Origin: Microbulbifer sp. Q7
GTDB lineage: Bacteria > Pseudomonadota > Gammaproteobacteria > Pseudomonadales > Cellvibrionaceae
Direction of reading: 5' to 3'
Assembly (NCBI RefSeq): GCF_001639145.1
Contig: NZ_LROY01000001.1
Span: 188,501 to 252,500, forward strand
Length of the DNA stretch: 64,000 bases
Positions 11,968 to 22,950 of the stretch are shown in pieces (position 1 is the stretch's first letter; each line of letters begins with the position of its first letter). The notes under the pieces were generated by a model. The model was not told the origin of the DNA. It ran no database searches and saw only the letters and a list, made by a program, of their open reading frames with translations. Position numbers and translations under genes: made by a program.

Positions 11968-12378
11968 AGAATTCCTCAAAGTGTTATTGCTTCCCCATGG
12001 AACCTGACCGGCCACTGCATCGGCAATGGTCATCAGGGCCCAGCGCCCTCTTTTCGTCGAAGGCGCCCCGTGGGGGCATATTTATCTAGTCTCGAGCCAA
12101 AAGTGCCGCAGATACCACTGAAATTTGTGTACCCCAGTGACAAAAAAAGCCCGCATGAGGGGCTTGTGGTTGCTCGCTGTATACGAGCCTGCGTTTGTTG
12201 TTATTAGCTCATTTTCCCGGCTTTCACCGAGGGGGCGCGCAATCTTACTAGCACCCCCCTGTGATTGCAAGATTCGGCAGTTTTTTTTGCTGTCGACAGG
12301 CCGTTTAACCGACTTATCTTCTTTCGCCTGGCTTTATCGCTAAAGGATCCTCACCTGCGTAGTAAAACTACAAAAACA
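11968..12378. other. gltB upstream / aroB downstream region
   Basis: A 411-base non-coding gap with the gltB promoter region at the left and the intrinsic terminator of the pil-aroKB transcript at 12142-12164. No coding sequence seen. In pseudomonads a SPOR-domain gene often follows aroB; none is present here. Confidence 0.65.
12142..12164 (-). terminator. Intrinsic terminator of the pil-aroK-aroB transcript
   Basis: On the minus strand a stem AAGCCCC/GGGGCTT-type hairpin with a short loop is followed by seven T residues. It lies about 215 bases past the aroB stop, with nothing coding in between. Confidence 0.75.
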
Positions 12379-13464
12379 TCACCGGGCGCCGCAGGCACGC
12401 AATACCTCAACCAGCTGGTCTTTCGGTGTGTCGTCGCTTATCCGGGCATCGCCCAACCCACGCAGCAGGATCAGGCGCAATTTGCCATCCTTCACTTTTT
12501 TATCCACCGACATCGCCGCCAGATAGTCATCGACAGTCATGTCCTCGGGGGATTGTTGCGGGAGAGCCGCCTTCTGTAGCAGCGCACGCAAGCGCGCCAC
12601 GTCGCGCTCACTGATCCAGCCGCGCAGGCGCGACAGCTCCGCCGCCATCACCATACCGGTAGCGACCGCCTCACCATGCAGCCAGTTGCCATAGCCCTGC
12701 ACCGCCTCGATCGCGTGTCCGAAGGTGTGACCAAAATTCAGGATGGCACGGCGCCCGGATTCCCGCTCATCCTCCGCCACCACCGCAGCCTTGTCGGCAC
12801 AGCTGCGCTCGACCGCGTAGGCCAGGGCCTCGGGATCCCGCGCGAGCAGCTTGTCCATGTTCTGCTCCAGCCACTGGAAAAATGCCGGATCGCAGATCAT
12901 CCCATACTTGATGACTTCAGCGATGCCGGCAGAAAGTTCGCGGTCGGGCAAGGTGTTCAGGGTATCGATGTCGATCAGCACCAGCTGCGGCTGATAAAAG
13001 GCACCAATCATGTTTTTGCCCAGCGGGTGATTGACTCCGGTCTTGCCTCCGACCGAGGAATCCACCTGAGACAGCAAGGTCGTGGGCACCTGTACAAAAT
13101 CCACGCCCCGTTGATAGCAGGCCGCGGCGAAGCCACTCATATCGCCGACCACACCACCGCCAAGCGCGACAATGGTTGTGCTGCGATCGTGGCGCTTGTC
13201 CAGCAGGGTATCGAAGATACGGTTGACCGTATCCAGGGTTTTGAAGGCTTCGCCATCGGGGAGCTGCACCACATCCACTTTGGAGAAGCCCTGCAGCGCG
13301 TCGCACAAGGTATCCAGGTACAGCGGGGCGATGGTCTCGTTGGTGACCACCAGTACCTGCTTGCCGCGAATGTATTGTTGGAAATGGGCTGGGTCAGCCA
13401 TCAGCCCGGAACCGATCAGGATCGGGTAGCTGCGTTCGCCCAGGTCAACTTGAAGACTGTGCAT
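12379..13464 (-). CDS. aroB: 3-Dehydroquinate synthase
   Basis: Second step of the shikimate pathway: an NAD- and metal-dependent conversion of DAHP to 3-dehydroquinate. The start at 13464 ([15 protein letters not shown]) has AGGGAG five bases upstream; the six extra residues of the longer frame are not needed. The signature [19 protein letters not shown] is near residue 100, [20 protein letters not shown] follows, and the metal-binding GHTFGHAIE is near residue 250. Length is 361 residues. It follows aroK by 140 bases in the pilMNOPQ-aroKB unit. Confidence 0.97.
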   Translation of the reverse strand: MHSLQVDLGERSYPILIGSGLMADPAHFQQYIRGKQVLVVTNETIAPLYLDTLCDALQGFSKVDVVQLPDGEAFKTLDTVNRIFDTLLDKRHDRSTTIVALGGGVVGDMSGFAAACYQRGVDFVQVPTTLLSQVDSSVGGKTGVNHPLGKNMIGAFYQPQLVLIDIDTLNTLPDRELSAGIAEVIKYGMICDPAFFQWLEQNMDKLLARDPEALAYAVERSCADKAAVVAEDERESGRRAILNFGHTFGHAIEAVQGYGNWLHGEAVATGMVMAAELSRLRGWISERDVARLRALLQKAALPQQSPEDMTVDDYLAAMSVDKKVKDGKLRLILLRGLGDARISDDTPKDQLVEVLRACGAR

Positions 13465-13604
13465 TGATACTCCCTTCCACACAGGAACTTAACAGAAACT
13501 CTCTCGGAAAGGCCGCCACTTTAGCACAAGAGTGCTGTCGCCACGGCCGAGGGGGAATGATGGGGCGGGTTAGCGTGCGTGACGATTACCGATGCGCGGA
13601 ACGA

Positions 13605-14129
13605 TCAACCACTCACGGTGGCCAATAGTCGGTCCGACACCAGGGCAGCGGCCTGCTTGGGCGTGCAGTCGTCCGTATCGCAGACAAGATCGGCTACTTC
13701 ACTGTAGAAAGCTTCACGCTGCAGGAGAATCTCCCGCAACTTGCCCTTTGGATCCGCCACCTGAAGCAGGGGCCGATTATTGTTTTTTGCGGTGCGCTCC
13801 ACCAGCTGATCAAGGCTCGCGCGCAGGTACACCACAAAACCGTGCGCCTTGAGCAGCGCGCGGTTTTCCGGCAGCACGACGATACCACCACCCGTGGCGA
13901 TCACCTGGGGCTCACCGGTGCACAGATCTTTCAGCACTTCACTTTCCCGCCGGCGAAACCCATCTTCCCCTTCAACATCAAAAATCCAGGGGATATCGGC
14001 ACCAGTACGGTCTTCAAGCACTTTGTCGGAATCGGCAAAAGGCAACCCGAGTTGGGTTGCCAGCAGCTTGCCGATGGTCGACTTGCCGGCACCCATAGGG
14101 CCGACAAGAAAGATAGGCTGCGTGATCAC
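13605..14129 (-). CDS. aroK: Shikimate kinase
   Basis: Phosphorylates shikimate at the 3-hydroxyl using ATP. At 174 residues it is typical. The Walker A motif GPMGAGKST is at residues 10-18, the shikimate-binding DSDKVLEDRTG near residue 33, and GGGIVV near residue 80 (shikimate site). The lid-region NNRPLLQ follows. Its start codon overlaps the pilQ stop by four bases, so translation is probably coupled to the pilus secretin, an arrangement conserved in many gammaproteobacteria. Confidence 0.97.
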   Translation of the reverse strand: MITQPIFLVGPMGAGKSTIGKLLATQLGLPFADSDKVLEDRTGADIPWIFDVEGEDGFRRRESEVLKDLCTGEPQVIATGGGIVVLPENRALLKAHGFVVYLRASLDQLVERTAKNNNRPLLQVADPKGKLREILLQREAFYSEVADLVCDTDDCTPKQAAALVSDRLLATVSG

Positions 14130-16345
14130 TTGCTGAACGACATGAACTCGTCTTGCATGATGCGCGGCGTGATGAAAATCAGCAGCTCGCGCTTGTCATC
14201 CTGCCTGGTGGTGCGCTTGAACAGATGGCCGAGGAAAGGAATATCCCCGAGGAACGGCACCTTGGTCTCACCTTCCAGGGTTTGCGCCTCGAAGATGCCA
14301 CCCAGCACGATGGTTTCACCATTGGCCACCAGCACCTTGGTCTGCAAGGAGTTGACGTTGATCGCAGGAATCTGGGCACCGGTAATCACGTTGGTGAACA
14401 ACTCACCGACACTGTTCTGGTCGATGTTCAGATTCATGATGATGTTGTCGTCCGGAGTGATCTGCGGAGTCACATTCAGCAACAGAACCGCCTCTTTAAA
14501 GGTCACCGATGCCGCACCGGAGGAGGTGGCTTCCAGGTACGGGATTTCCACACCGGAGCGAATGCTGGCTTCCTGCTTGTCGCCGGTTACCACTTTCGGC
14601 TGGGAAACGATTTCCGCCTTGCCCACATCTTCCAGCGCAGACAGCTCGAGACCCAGCAGGAAATCTTCCTTCAGGATGGCGTAGGCCACACTACCCGCGC
14701 TCTCGGCGAGTCCCAGATCTACCAGCAGGGGATCGTGCAAGGTCTCCGGTGCCGACAGGTCCGGGCCATTGCCGTCGCCATCGGCGATACCCGGCAGCTG
14801 TGAGCCAGATCCGATACCGATCGAGTCGTCACTGATGTTGTGGTCTTCCAGATAGCTCCAGCGCACACCCAGGTTCTTCTCGAAGCCGGTGTTGGCGGTA
14901 ACGATACGCGCTTCGATCATCACCTGGCGGATGGGGATATCGATGGCACTGATCAGGTCGCGGAACTGCGCGATCTTGTCTTCGGTGTCCGTGAGGATAA
15001 TGGTGTTGGTGCGCTCGTCGACAATGGCACTGCCGCGGGCAGACAGGATGCTGCGGCCATCCTGGTCTTCACGGCCACCGGCAAAATTACCCTGACCGAA
15101 GCCACCACCCTGGCCTCCCTGTTCGCCAGCGAACAGGGTGAACAGCTCACGGGCATCCGCGTAGCGAATCTGGATGTACTCGGTGCGCAGTGGCGCCAGC
15201 TCTTCCAGCTGCTTGCGGGTTTCGAGCTCACGGCGCTCGCGCTCGGCAATCTCTGCCGCAGGCGCCACCATGATGACATTGCCTTCCTGACGCTTATCCA
15301 GGCCCTTGGCCTTCAGAATCAGCTCCAGTGCCTGATCCCAGGGCACGCCGTCGAGGCGCAGGGTAATGCGACCCTGCACAGTGTCACTGGCCACCAGGTT
15401 CAGGTCGGTGAAGTCGGCAATCAACTGCAGTACCGAGCGCACTTCAATGTCCTGGAAGTTCAGGGAGAGTTTTTCACCGGTGAACTGGAATTCTTTCTGC
15501 TTTTCACGCACCTGCGCCACCGTCAACGGCTTTACGCTCAGCACGTATTCGGTGTCCGCCTGGTACGCCAAGTAATCGTATTCACCATCGTGGGGATCCA
15601 CGGAGATCACCGTGTTGCGCCCGTCGTAGTCCACGCTGATGCTGCTCACCGGGGTGGCAAAGTCGGTAACGTCCAGGCGCTGACGCAGTTCAGACGGCAG
15701 CTCGGCGCCAAGGAAGGTCAGCACGATTTTGCCGCGGGTACGCTCCACATCGATGTTCACCGCGGGGTCGGTCAGGCTCACGATCACCTTGCCTTCACCA
15801 CCCTCACCGCGGCGGAAGTCCACGTTGTTGATCGCAACATTGCCCGCTGCGCGGAACTGGGAATTTCCACCAATGTTGGTAGTGGTCACCGGTGCAGCGG
15901 CAACAGCCGCGGTGGCCGCAGCATTCGCGCCCACTTCCAGTACCACCTGGTTGCCTACGCGCTCACTGGTGTAAACCGGCAGTTCGTCCAGATTGAGGAT
16001 CAGGCGGGTGCGGTCGTTACTGGAAACAATCACCGCACTGCGCGCGGCACCGATATCCAGTGAGTATTTCTTCTCCGGCAGCACACTCTCTACGCCGGCA
16101 AAGTCCATGACAATGCGGGCTGGCTGCTCGATGGTATAACCAGTGGGCTCCGGGGGCACATCACTGAAGGTCAGACGCAGCTGCAAGCGACTGCCGGGCA
16201 GTTCGGAGAACTGAATATCGTTCAGCTGGCTGGCCAGGGACGGCGTCGCCAACGGCAGTAACAGCAGGCCCAGCAGCGGTGCTTTTGCACGCGACAGTGC
16301 GCTGGCGGCCCGCGCCAGTACTTTGGCGAGTTGCTTGGTGATCAT
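14126..16345 (-). CDS. pilQ: Type IV pilus outer-membrane secretin PilQ
   Basis: Forms the outer-membrane channel through which the pilus passes. A 739-residue precursor with a signal sequence (LLGLLLLPLATPSLAS, about residues 23-38). Two AMIN (peptidoglycan-binding) regions follow at about 40-130 and 150-250. Then come the STN/secretin N-domains (about 285-500, with a Gly-rich linker near 410) and the secretin barrel domain with VPFLGDIPFLGHLFK near the C-terminus. Two bases separate it from pilP, and it overlaps aroK by four. Confidence 0.97.
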   Translation of the reverse strand: MITKQLAKVLARAASALSRAKAPLLGLLLLPLATPSLASQLNDIQFSELPGSRLQLRLTFSDVPPEPTGYTIEQPARIVMDFAGVESVLPEKKYSLDIGAARSAVIVSSNDRTRLILNLDELPVYTSERVGNQVVLEVGANAAATAAVAAAPVTTTNIGGNSQFRAAGNVAINNVDFRRGEGGEGKVIVSLTDPAVNIDVERTRGKIVLTFLGAELPSELRQRLDVTDFATPVSSISVDYDGRNTVISVDPHDGEYDYLAYQADTEYVLSVKPLTVAQVREKQKEFQFTGEKLSLNFQDIEVRSVLQLIADFTDLNLVASDTVQGRITLRLDGVPWDQALELILKAKGLDKRQEGNVIMVAPAAEIAERERRELETRKQLEELAPLRTEYIQIRYADARELFTLFAGEQGGQGGGFGQGNFAGGREDQDGRSILSARGSAIVDERTNTIILTDTEDKIAQFRDLISAIDIPIRQVMIEARIVTANTGFEKNLGVRWSYLEDHNISDDSIGIGSGSQLPGIADGDGNGPDLSAPETLHDPLLVDLGLAESAGSVAYAILKEDFLLGLELSALEDVGKAEIVSQPKVVTGDKQEASIRSGVEIPYLEATSSGAASVTFKEAVLLLNVTPQITPDDNIIMNLNIDQNSVGELFTNVITGAQIPAINVNSLQTKVLVANGETIVLGGIFEAQTLEGETKVPFLGDIPFLGHLFKRTTRQDDKRELLIFITPRIMQDEFMSFSK

Positions 16346-16347
16346 TT

Positions 16348-16875
16348 TTAGTTGTCCTTATCTTCCAAAGTCAGAGCCCGCGGCCGTTCAATCCAGCCGC
16401 CGGTGCCATCCGGCACAATTTCCAGTACATCGAGTTGTGCCGGCGAGGCGTTGACCACACGCCCGTGGTTTTTACCCATGTAATTGCCGATGGTGATGCG
16501 ATGAATCCCCCCATCACCGTCATTCACCAGCGCCCAAAGCTGTCCGCCACGGGACAAGGTACCGACCATGGACAGCGCATCGAACGGATACCGTTCAAGC
16601 AGCTCTTTCTGGCGATCCTGGTCCGGGGCCACATCCAGCTTGCGTCCCACCAGGCGCTGATCAGCCTCCAGTACGGGGCGCACAAACGGGCTGCGCAAGG
16701 CCGCCGCGCTGTACACGTAAGGGCTGTAGGGCGTAAAGGTGGGGATCGGGTCAATCTGGCCCTTGGGCTTGTGCTTTACCGCGGCCATTTTCTGGCGCAG
16801 GTCGCCGTGGCTACCATCCAGGCTACAGCCTCCTAGCGCCAGCAGTGCAACACTCAGAGCGAAGTATTTTTTCAT
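16348..16875 (-). CDS. pilP: Type IV pilus lipoprotein PilP
   Basis: Inner-membrane lipoprotein that links the PilNO complex to the PilQ secretin. The signal peptide ends in a lipobox (LALGGC, Cys17). The following region is Pro-rich and flexible, and the C-terminal half (about 85-165) is the HR/PilP beta domain contacting PilQ. At 175 residues it is typical. It overlaps the pilO stop by four bases, indicating coupled translation. Confidence 0.95.
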   Translation of the reverse strand: MKKYFALSVALLALGGCSLDGSHGDLRQKMAAVKHKPKGQIDPIPTFTPYSPYVYSAAALRSPFVRPVLEADQRLVGRKLDVAPDQDRQKELLERYPFDALSMVGTLSRGGQLWALVNDGDGGIHRITIGNYMGKNHGRVVNASPAQLDVLEIVPDGTGGWIERPRALTLEDKDN

Positions 16876-17492
16876 CCTTCTTCTCCCTGATCCTTATAGC
16901 GATAGGTCTTGGCGTTCACCACCATATTCAGTAGGTGGGAGCCATCCTTGCTGGTCTCGATCGTAAAATCGTGCAAGGTGACAATACGCGGCATACCCGC
17001 GATGCCGCTAATAAACGCACCAAACTCGTGGTAACCACCCTGGACTTCAATGCGGATCGGCAGTTCGACGTAGAACTCACCCACCTGCTCGCCTTCCAGC
17101 GCCACCTTTTGAATGGTGAGACCGCTGCCGCGGCCGAATTCGTCGATATCTTCCAGCAGGCCGGGGACCTCGGTGTCTTTCGGCAGCTGCTTCAGCAGCG
17201 CACCAAAGGTCTGCTCCATCTCTGCCAACTGCTCGCGGTACGCGTCCAGGTTGGCAGCCTCAAAGGACTTGCGCTCAAACTGGGTAAACAGCTCGCGCTC
17301 TTTGTTGGCCGCAAACTCCAGCTGACTGTAGCGATCCTTGATCATGAAGAAGTAACCACCGCCAACCAGCACGGCAGCGATCACTACCAGCAGTGCGATG
17401 CGACCCGCCAGGGGCCACACACCGACACGGGAAAAGTCGATGTCATTGATATCCAGCTCTTGGAGCTGTTTGAGAGTATCTTCAAGCGCCAC
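16872..17492 (-). CDS. pilO: Type IV pilus inner-membrane protein PilO
   Basis: Bitopic protein of 206 residues: a short cytoplasmic segment, one membrane helix (about residues 27-50, LAGRIALLVVIAAVLVGGGY), a periplasmic coiled coil (about 55-105) and a ferredoxin-like periplasmic domain. It partners PilN to form the alignment subcomplex. It overlaps pilP and lies two bases after pilN. Confidence 0.95.
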   Translation of the reverse strand: MALEDTLKQLQELDINDIDFSRVGVWPLAGRIALLVVIAAVLVGGGYFFMIKDRYSQLEFAANKERELFTQFERKSFEAANLDAYREQLAEMEQTFGALLKQLPKDTEVPGLLEDIDEFGRGSGLTIQKVALEGEQVGEFYVELPIRIEVQGGYHEFGAFISGIAGMPRIVTLHDFTIETSKDGSHLLNMVVNAKTYRYKDQGEEG

Positions 17493-17494
17493 GG

Positions 17495-18085
17495 TTACGC
17501 TCCACTGTTGGCGCCGTCAGCGCTCTGATCATCTTCTTCTTTTTTGCGACCACTGACACTGACCGTCATTTCAAAGGCACTCGCTTGCTCACCAAACTCT
17601 GGCTTGGCGGTTACGCCGGTCAGGTTCGGGGACTCGTACCATTCGGACTGGTCCAGGCTGCGCATAAACGAAGACACTCGATTATTGGATTCAGCCACCC
17701 CGGAGATCGTTACCGTTCTGCCGGAGCGCTTGAGGTTCGTCAGCCACAGCCCTTCGGGCGCTGCGCGCACCATATCGTCGAAATAGCGCACCGCCAGTGG
17801 GCGGTTACCTTGCAATTCCTGAATGACGCGCATGCGGTCAATCAGTTCCTGACGCCGCTTCTTGAGATCCTTGATCTCACGCACCTGCTTATTGAGCGCG
17901 GTAATCTCGGTATTCAGCAGCTGGTTGCGCTCGTTCTGGTTCGCAATTTGCGAATCGACGGTCTTCATCCACATGAACACGGAAAAGCCAGCGGCAATCA
18001 CCACCAGCACCGCAACCTGCTGAAACTCTTTCTGCTTCTGCGCCCGGTACTCCTGGCGCCAGGGTAATAAGTTAATCTTTGCCAT
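17495..18085 (-). CDS. pilN: Type IV pilus inner-membrane protein PilN
   Basis: The N-terminus MAKINLLPWRQEYR carries the INLLPWR motif, known to bind cytoplasmic PilM. One membrane helix (about 22-42), a coiled coil with many Lys/Arg/Glu (about 45-95) and a periplasmic ferredoxin-like domain follow. The C-terminal tail is acidic. Length is 196 residues. It starts three bases after the pilM stop. Confidence 0.96.
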   Translation of the reverse strand: MAKINLLPWRQEYRAQKQKEFQQVAVLVVIAAGFSVFMWMKTVDSQIANQNERNQLLNTEITALNKQVREIKDLKKRRQELIDRMRVIQELQGNRPLAVRYFDDMVRAAPEGLWLTNLKRSGRTVTISGVAESNNRVSSFMRSLDQSEWYESPNLTGVTAKPEFGEQASAFEMTVSVSGRKKEEDDQSADGANSGA

Positions 18086-18088
18086 GAC

Positions 18089-19583
<1,495 letters not shown>

Positions 19584-22265
19584 ATGACCGAGAAAGCCCG
19601 CAACCGCCTGATATCCCTGCTGTGGCTGATTCTGGCCGGGGCCGCCGCTGGCGCCATGGCATTTTCCAGCATTTATATCTACCTGAAGCCAGGGCTGCCC
19701 TCGGTGGAGACCTTGCGCGACATTCGCCTGCAGACCCCCCTGCGCATCTACTCCCGGGACATGAAGCTGATCGGTGAGTTCGGTGAAAAGCGCCGCAGCC
19801 CGATTACCATCGAGCAGACCCCCGACATGTTCATCAAGGCCATCCTTGCGGCGGAAGATGACGGCTTCTACTCCCACAACGGGGTATCCATCAAGGGCCT
19901 GATGCGCGCGGCGCGCCAGCTGGTGGCGAGCGGCTCCATCCAGTCCGGCGGCAGTACCGTGACCATGCAGGTGGCGCGTAACTTCTTCCTCAGCCGGGAG
20001 CAGCGCTTCATCCGCAAATTCAACGAAATCCTGCTGTCCCTGCAAATCGAGCAGGAACTCAGTAAGGACGAAATCCTCGCCCTTTACATCAACAAGATCT
20101 TTCTCGGCAATCGGGCTTACGGCTTCCAGGCCGCTGCCCACGTGTATTACGGCCAGGACATCAACGACCTGAACCTGGCCCAGTGGGCCATGATGGCGGG
20201 GCTTCCCAAAGCGCCGTCCACCTACAACCCCATCGCCAACCCCTCCCGCGCCCTGCAGCGCCGCAACTGGATCCTCAAGCGGATGCTGGACCTGGGGTAT
20301 ATCGACCAGAATCAGTATAAAAACTCGATTACCGCCCCGGTCACCGCCCGCTATCACGGCCGCGACCTGGACCTGAGCGCCCCTTATGTGGCTGAAATGG
20401 CCCGCAAGGAGGCCGTGGACCTGTTTGGTGATGCCGCCTATACCGATGGCTACCAGGTGATTACCACCGTCGACAGCAAGCTGCAGGACGCCGCCCGCAA
20501 GGCGCTGCAGCACGGTCTCGAAACCTATGACGGCCGCCACGGCTACCGCGGCCCCGAGCAGCGCCTCGATGCGGAGCTGCTGGCAGATAACGACCAGCTG
20601 GTCGACCTACTCAAGGAAATCCCCATCCTCGGCGGCCTGGAGCCGGCGGTGGTGACCGCGGTCGCACCCCAGAGCCTCAGCGTGCAGCTGCGCGACCGCC
20701 GCGTGGTAGAGATCCCCTGGGAGCACGGCCTTGGCGACATCCGCCCCTACATCTCCGAAAATGCCCGCGGCCCGCGACTGCAATCCGCAGACGAGCTGTT
20801 CGCCCCCGGTGACGTGGTGCGTCTGCGTCGCGTGGTGATCTCGGCGGAAGAGGTCGCCCGCGAACAGCGGGAGGCACAGGCGCAGGCGCAGGAGTCCGTG
20901 GCGGAAACCCTGGAGGAGACTGCGCTCACCGACGATCCCTTCGCCACCCCCGAAGGACTCGAGCAAGCGCGCGAAGAAGAGCTTCCGCAGCCCCGTGAAG
21001 AGTGGCACCTGACCCAGGTTCCCGCCGCGCAGGGCGCCCTGGTTTCCCTGGAGCCGGAAGACGGCGCCATCCGCGCCCTGGTGGGCGGTTACGATTTCCG
21101 CCAGAGTCACTTCAACCGGGTGACCCAGGCAGCACGCCAGCCGGGGTCCAGCTTCAAGCCGTTCATTTACTCGGCGGCGCTGGAGAAAGGCTACACTGCC
21201 GCCAGTATTATCAACGACGCCCCGATCATCTTCGAGCAGACCAACCTGGAAGACGTCTGGCGCCCTGAAAACGATGGCGGCACCTTCCTCGGCCCAACCC
21301 GCCTGCGCAAAGCGCTGTACCTGTCGCGCAACATGGTCTCCATCCGTCTGTTACAGGCGCTGGGCATTGACCGCGCGCTCACCTTTGCCGAGGGCTTCGG
21401 CTTCGAGCGCAGCAAGCTCGCGCGCAACCTCTCCATCGCCCTGGGCAGCTCGGCACTCACACCGCTGGAAATGGTGCGCGGCTATGCCGCATTCGCCAAC
21501 GGTGGCTATCGTGTAGAACCCTACCTGCTCGACCAGGTGCTGGATGTGCATGGCGACACCGTGTACCAGGCATTACCGCTCACTGTGTGCCACGAGTGTC
21601 CGGCGGCCGGCGAGGAACGCATCCCCGAGGCAGAACCGATCGACCTGCTGGCGGTACAACAGGAGGAAGGCGCTGATGAGCCGCTGGAACTGCGCACGCT
21701 GCCGGTAGCACCACTGGATACGGACGAGCAGGCGCGCCCGCGGGCACCGCGTGCCATGTCACCGGAGACCGCCTACATCATGGATTCCATGCTGAAAGAC
21801 GTGATCAAGCGCGGCACCGGGCGCAAGGCGCTGGCCATGAAGCGCGGCGATATCGCCGGCAAGACCGGTACCACCAACGGCCCGCGCGACGCCTGGTTCT
21901 CCGGCTACAGTCCGCATCTGGCCACCAGCACCTGGGTGGGCTTCGATGACAACACCCCCATCGGTCGCAATGAGTACGGTGGTTCCGCCGCGCTGCCAAT
22001 CTGGATCGACTTTATGTCGGCCGCGCTGGACGGCCTGCCCGAGCGGCACCTGGCCCAGCCCGACGATATTGTCACCATGCGCATCAACCCGCGCACCGGC
22101 CTGCGCACGTCCCGCGGCGGTATCTTTGAAATCTTCCGAGCGGACCGGGTGCCCGGGCGGGAAACCTACGGCAACTATCCGTCGATTTATTCCGATGACG
22201 GCCGCGGCACCCCGAGCCGGGACAATGAGCAGGCCCAGGAGTCACTGCCGGAGGAGCTTTTCTAA
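19584..22265 (+). CDS. ponA: Class A penicillin-binding protein 1a
   Basis: Bifunctional peptidoglycan synthase (also called mrcA) of 893 residues. An N-terminal membrane anchor (about 9-34) is followed by a GT51 glycosyltransferase domain with EDDGFYSHNG (about residue 91) and QSGGSTVTMQVARNFFLS. An OB-like insert with Glu/Gln-rich segments (about 330-480) follows. The transpeptidase has SSFK (catalytic Ser near 518), SRN (near 590) and KTGTTN (near 760). ponA divergent from pilM is a conserved gammaproteobacterial arrangement. The structured element just upstream could form its 5' leader. Ends at a bidirectional terminator. Confidence 0.96.
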   Translation: MTEKARNRLISLLWLILAGAAAGAMAFSSIYIYLKPGLPSVETLRDIRLQTPLRIYSRDMKLIGEFGEKRRSPITIEQTPDMFIKAILAAEDDGFYSHNGVSIKGLMRAARQLVASGSIQSGGSTVTMQVARNFFLSREQRFIRKFNEILLSLQIEQELSKDEILALYINKIFLGNRAYGFQAAAHVYYGQDINDLNLAQWAMMAGLPKAPSTYNPIANPSRALQRRNWILKRMLDLGYIDQNQYKNSITAPVTARYHGRDLDLSAPYVAEMARKEAVDLFGDAAYTDGYQVITTVDSKLQDAARKALQHGLETYDGRHGYRGPEQRLDAELLADNDQLVDLLKEIPILGGLEPAVVTAVAPQSLSVQLRDRRVVEIPWEHGLGDIRPYISENARGPRLQSADELFAPGDVVRLRRVVISAEEVAREQREAQAQAQESVAETLEETALTDDPFATPEGLEQAREEELPQPREEWHLTQVPAAQGALVSLEPEDGAIRALVGGYDFRQSHFNRVTQAARQPGSSFKPFIYSAALEKGYTAASIINDAPIIFEQTNLEDVWRPENDGGTFLGPTRLRKALYLSRNMVSIRLLQALGIDRALTFAEGFGFERSKLARNLSIALGSSALTPLEMVRGYAAFANGGYRVEPYLLDQVLDVHGDTVYQALPLTVCHECPAAGEERIPEAEPIDLLAVQQEEGADEPLELRTLPVAPLDTDEQARPRAPRAMSPETAYIMDSMLKDVIKRGTGRKALAMKRGDIAGKTGTTNGPRDAWFSGYSPHLATSTWVGFDDNTPIGRNEYGGSAALPIWIDFMSAALDGLPERHLAQPDDIVTMRINPRTGLRTSRGGIFEIFRADRVPGRETYGNYPSIYSDDGRGTPSRDNEQAQESLPEELF

Positions 22266-22294
22266 CCCCGCCCCCTATTACAGGACGGGACAGA

Positions 22295-22337
22295 CAGACA
22301 CAAAAAAGCCGCTCACTGAGCGGCTTTTTTGTGTCTG
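22295..22337. terminator. Bidirectional intrinsic terminator
   Basis: A perfect 21-bp inverted repeat with a one-base centre (CAGACACAAAAAAGCCGCTC and its complement), carrying A6 on one side and T6 on the other. It serves the convergent genes ponA and the chpC-chpA unit. Confidence 0.93.
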
Positions 22338-22394
22338 TAATCTTGCGACTGGAACGCGGGGTTAAAAACCCTTGCTCCCATCCATCACGTGAAA

Positions 22395-22886
22395 TCAGCG
22401 GCGACTGCGGTAAGCGAGACAGGCTTCCTCTAGCTCTGCCAGATTCGGTATCACCGCTTCTTCGCCGGACAGCGCCACGTGCATCAGTTCACCCATGGCA
22501 CACTCGCCTTCGCGGCCCGCCAGTTCCTCGGGTGTGACCCGCACCAGCCTGGGTGTGCCCTGCAGCACCACCGCGAAAAATGGCAGGTCGCCCTCACTGT
22601 TACCGCTGCTCAGCACCGCGATACGGCAATTACTGCGCAGGACCGGCATCGGGCTGCCCCGCATCACCTCAAAGGAGATCAGCGGCAAGCGCTGTTCCCG
22701 CCAGTGCAGCTCCCCCATATACCAGTCCGGCGCATCAAACGCGGACACCGGGCTCTGCAGGGCAATGATTTCAGACAGGGTCTCCACAGGTACCAGCAGC
22801 TGGCCATCTGCCAGAGGCAGTAACAGGCTGCTGACCTCCTGAGGCACTTCGGTGGTGGCCATGGTACCAACGCCTGTTCCACTCAT
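22395..22886 (-). CDS. chpC: CheW-like chemotaxis protein ChpC
   Basis: A 163-residue CheW-domain protein (about residues 18-155: LLLPLADGQLLVPVETLSEI, then LPLISFE and VVLQGTPRLVRV). ChpC of Pseudomonas is an adaptor of the Pil-Chp pathway that couples receptors to ChpA. The start ATG at 22886 has GGAGAGG seven bases upstream. It follows chpA by 64 bases with no chpB methylesterase between them. Cytoplasmic. Confidence 0.85.
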   Translation of the reverse strand: MSGTGVGTMATTEVPQEVSSLLLPLADGQLLVPVETLSEIIALQSPVSAFDAPDWYMGELHWREQRLPLISFEVMRGSPMPVLRSNCRIAVLSSGNSEGDLPFFAVVLQGTPRLVRVTPEELAGREGECAMGELMHVALSGEEAVIPNLAELEEACLAYRSRR

Positions 22887-22950
22887 GCTCTGACCTCTCC
22901 ACTGCCCACCGGGGCTTCAATACATTCGTTACTCACACAGGTCCGGACCG

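Noticed and set aside
12250..12300. T-rich run near CTGTCGACAG as a terminator
   Set aside because: The run of T is not preceded by a GC stem on the relevant strand; the terminator at 12142-12164 is far better.
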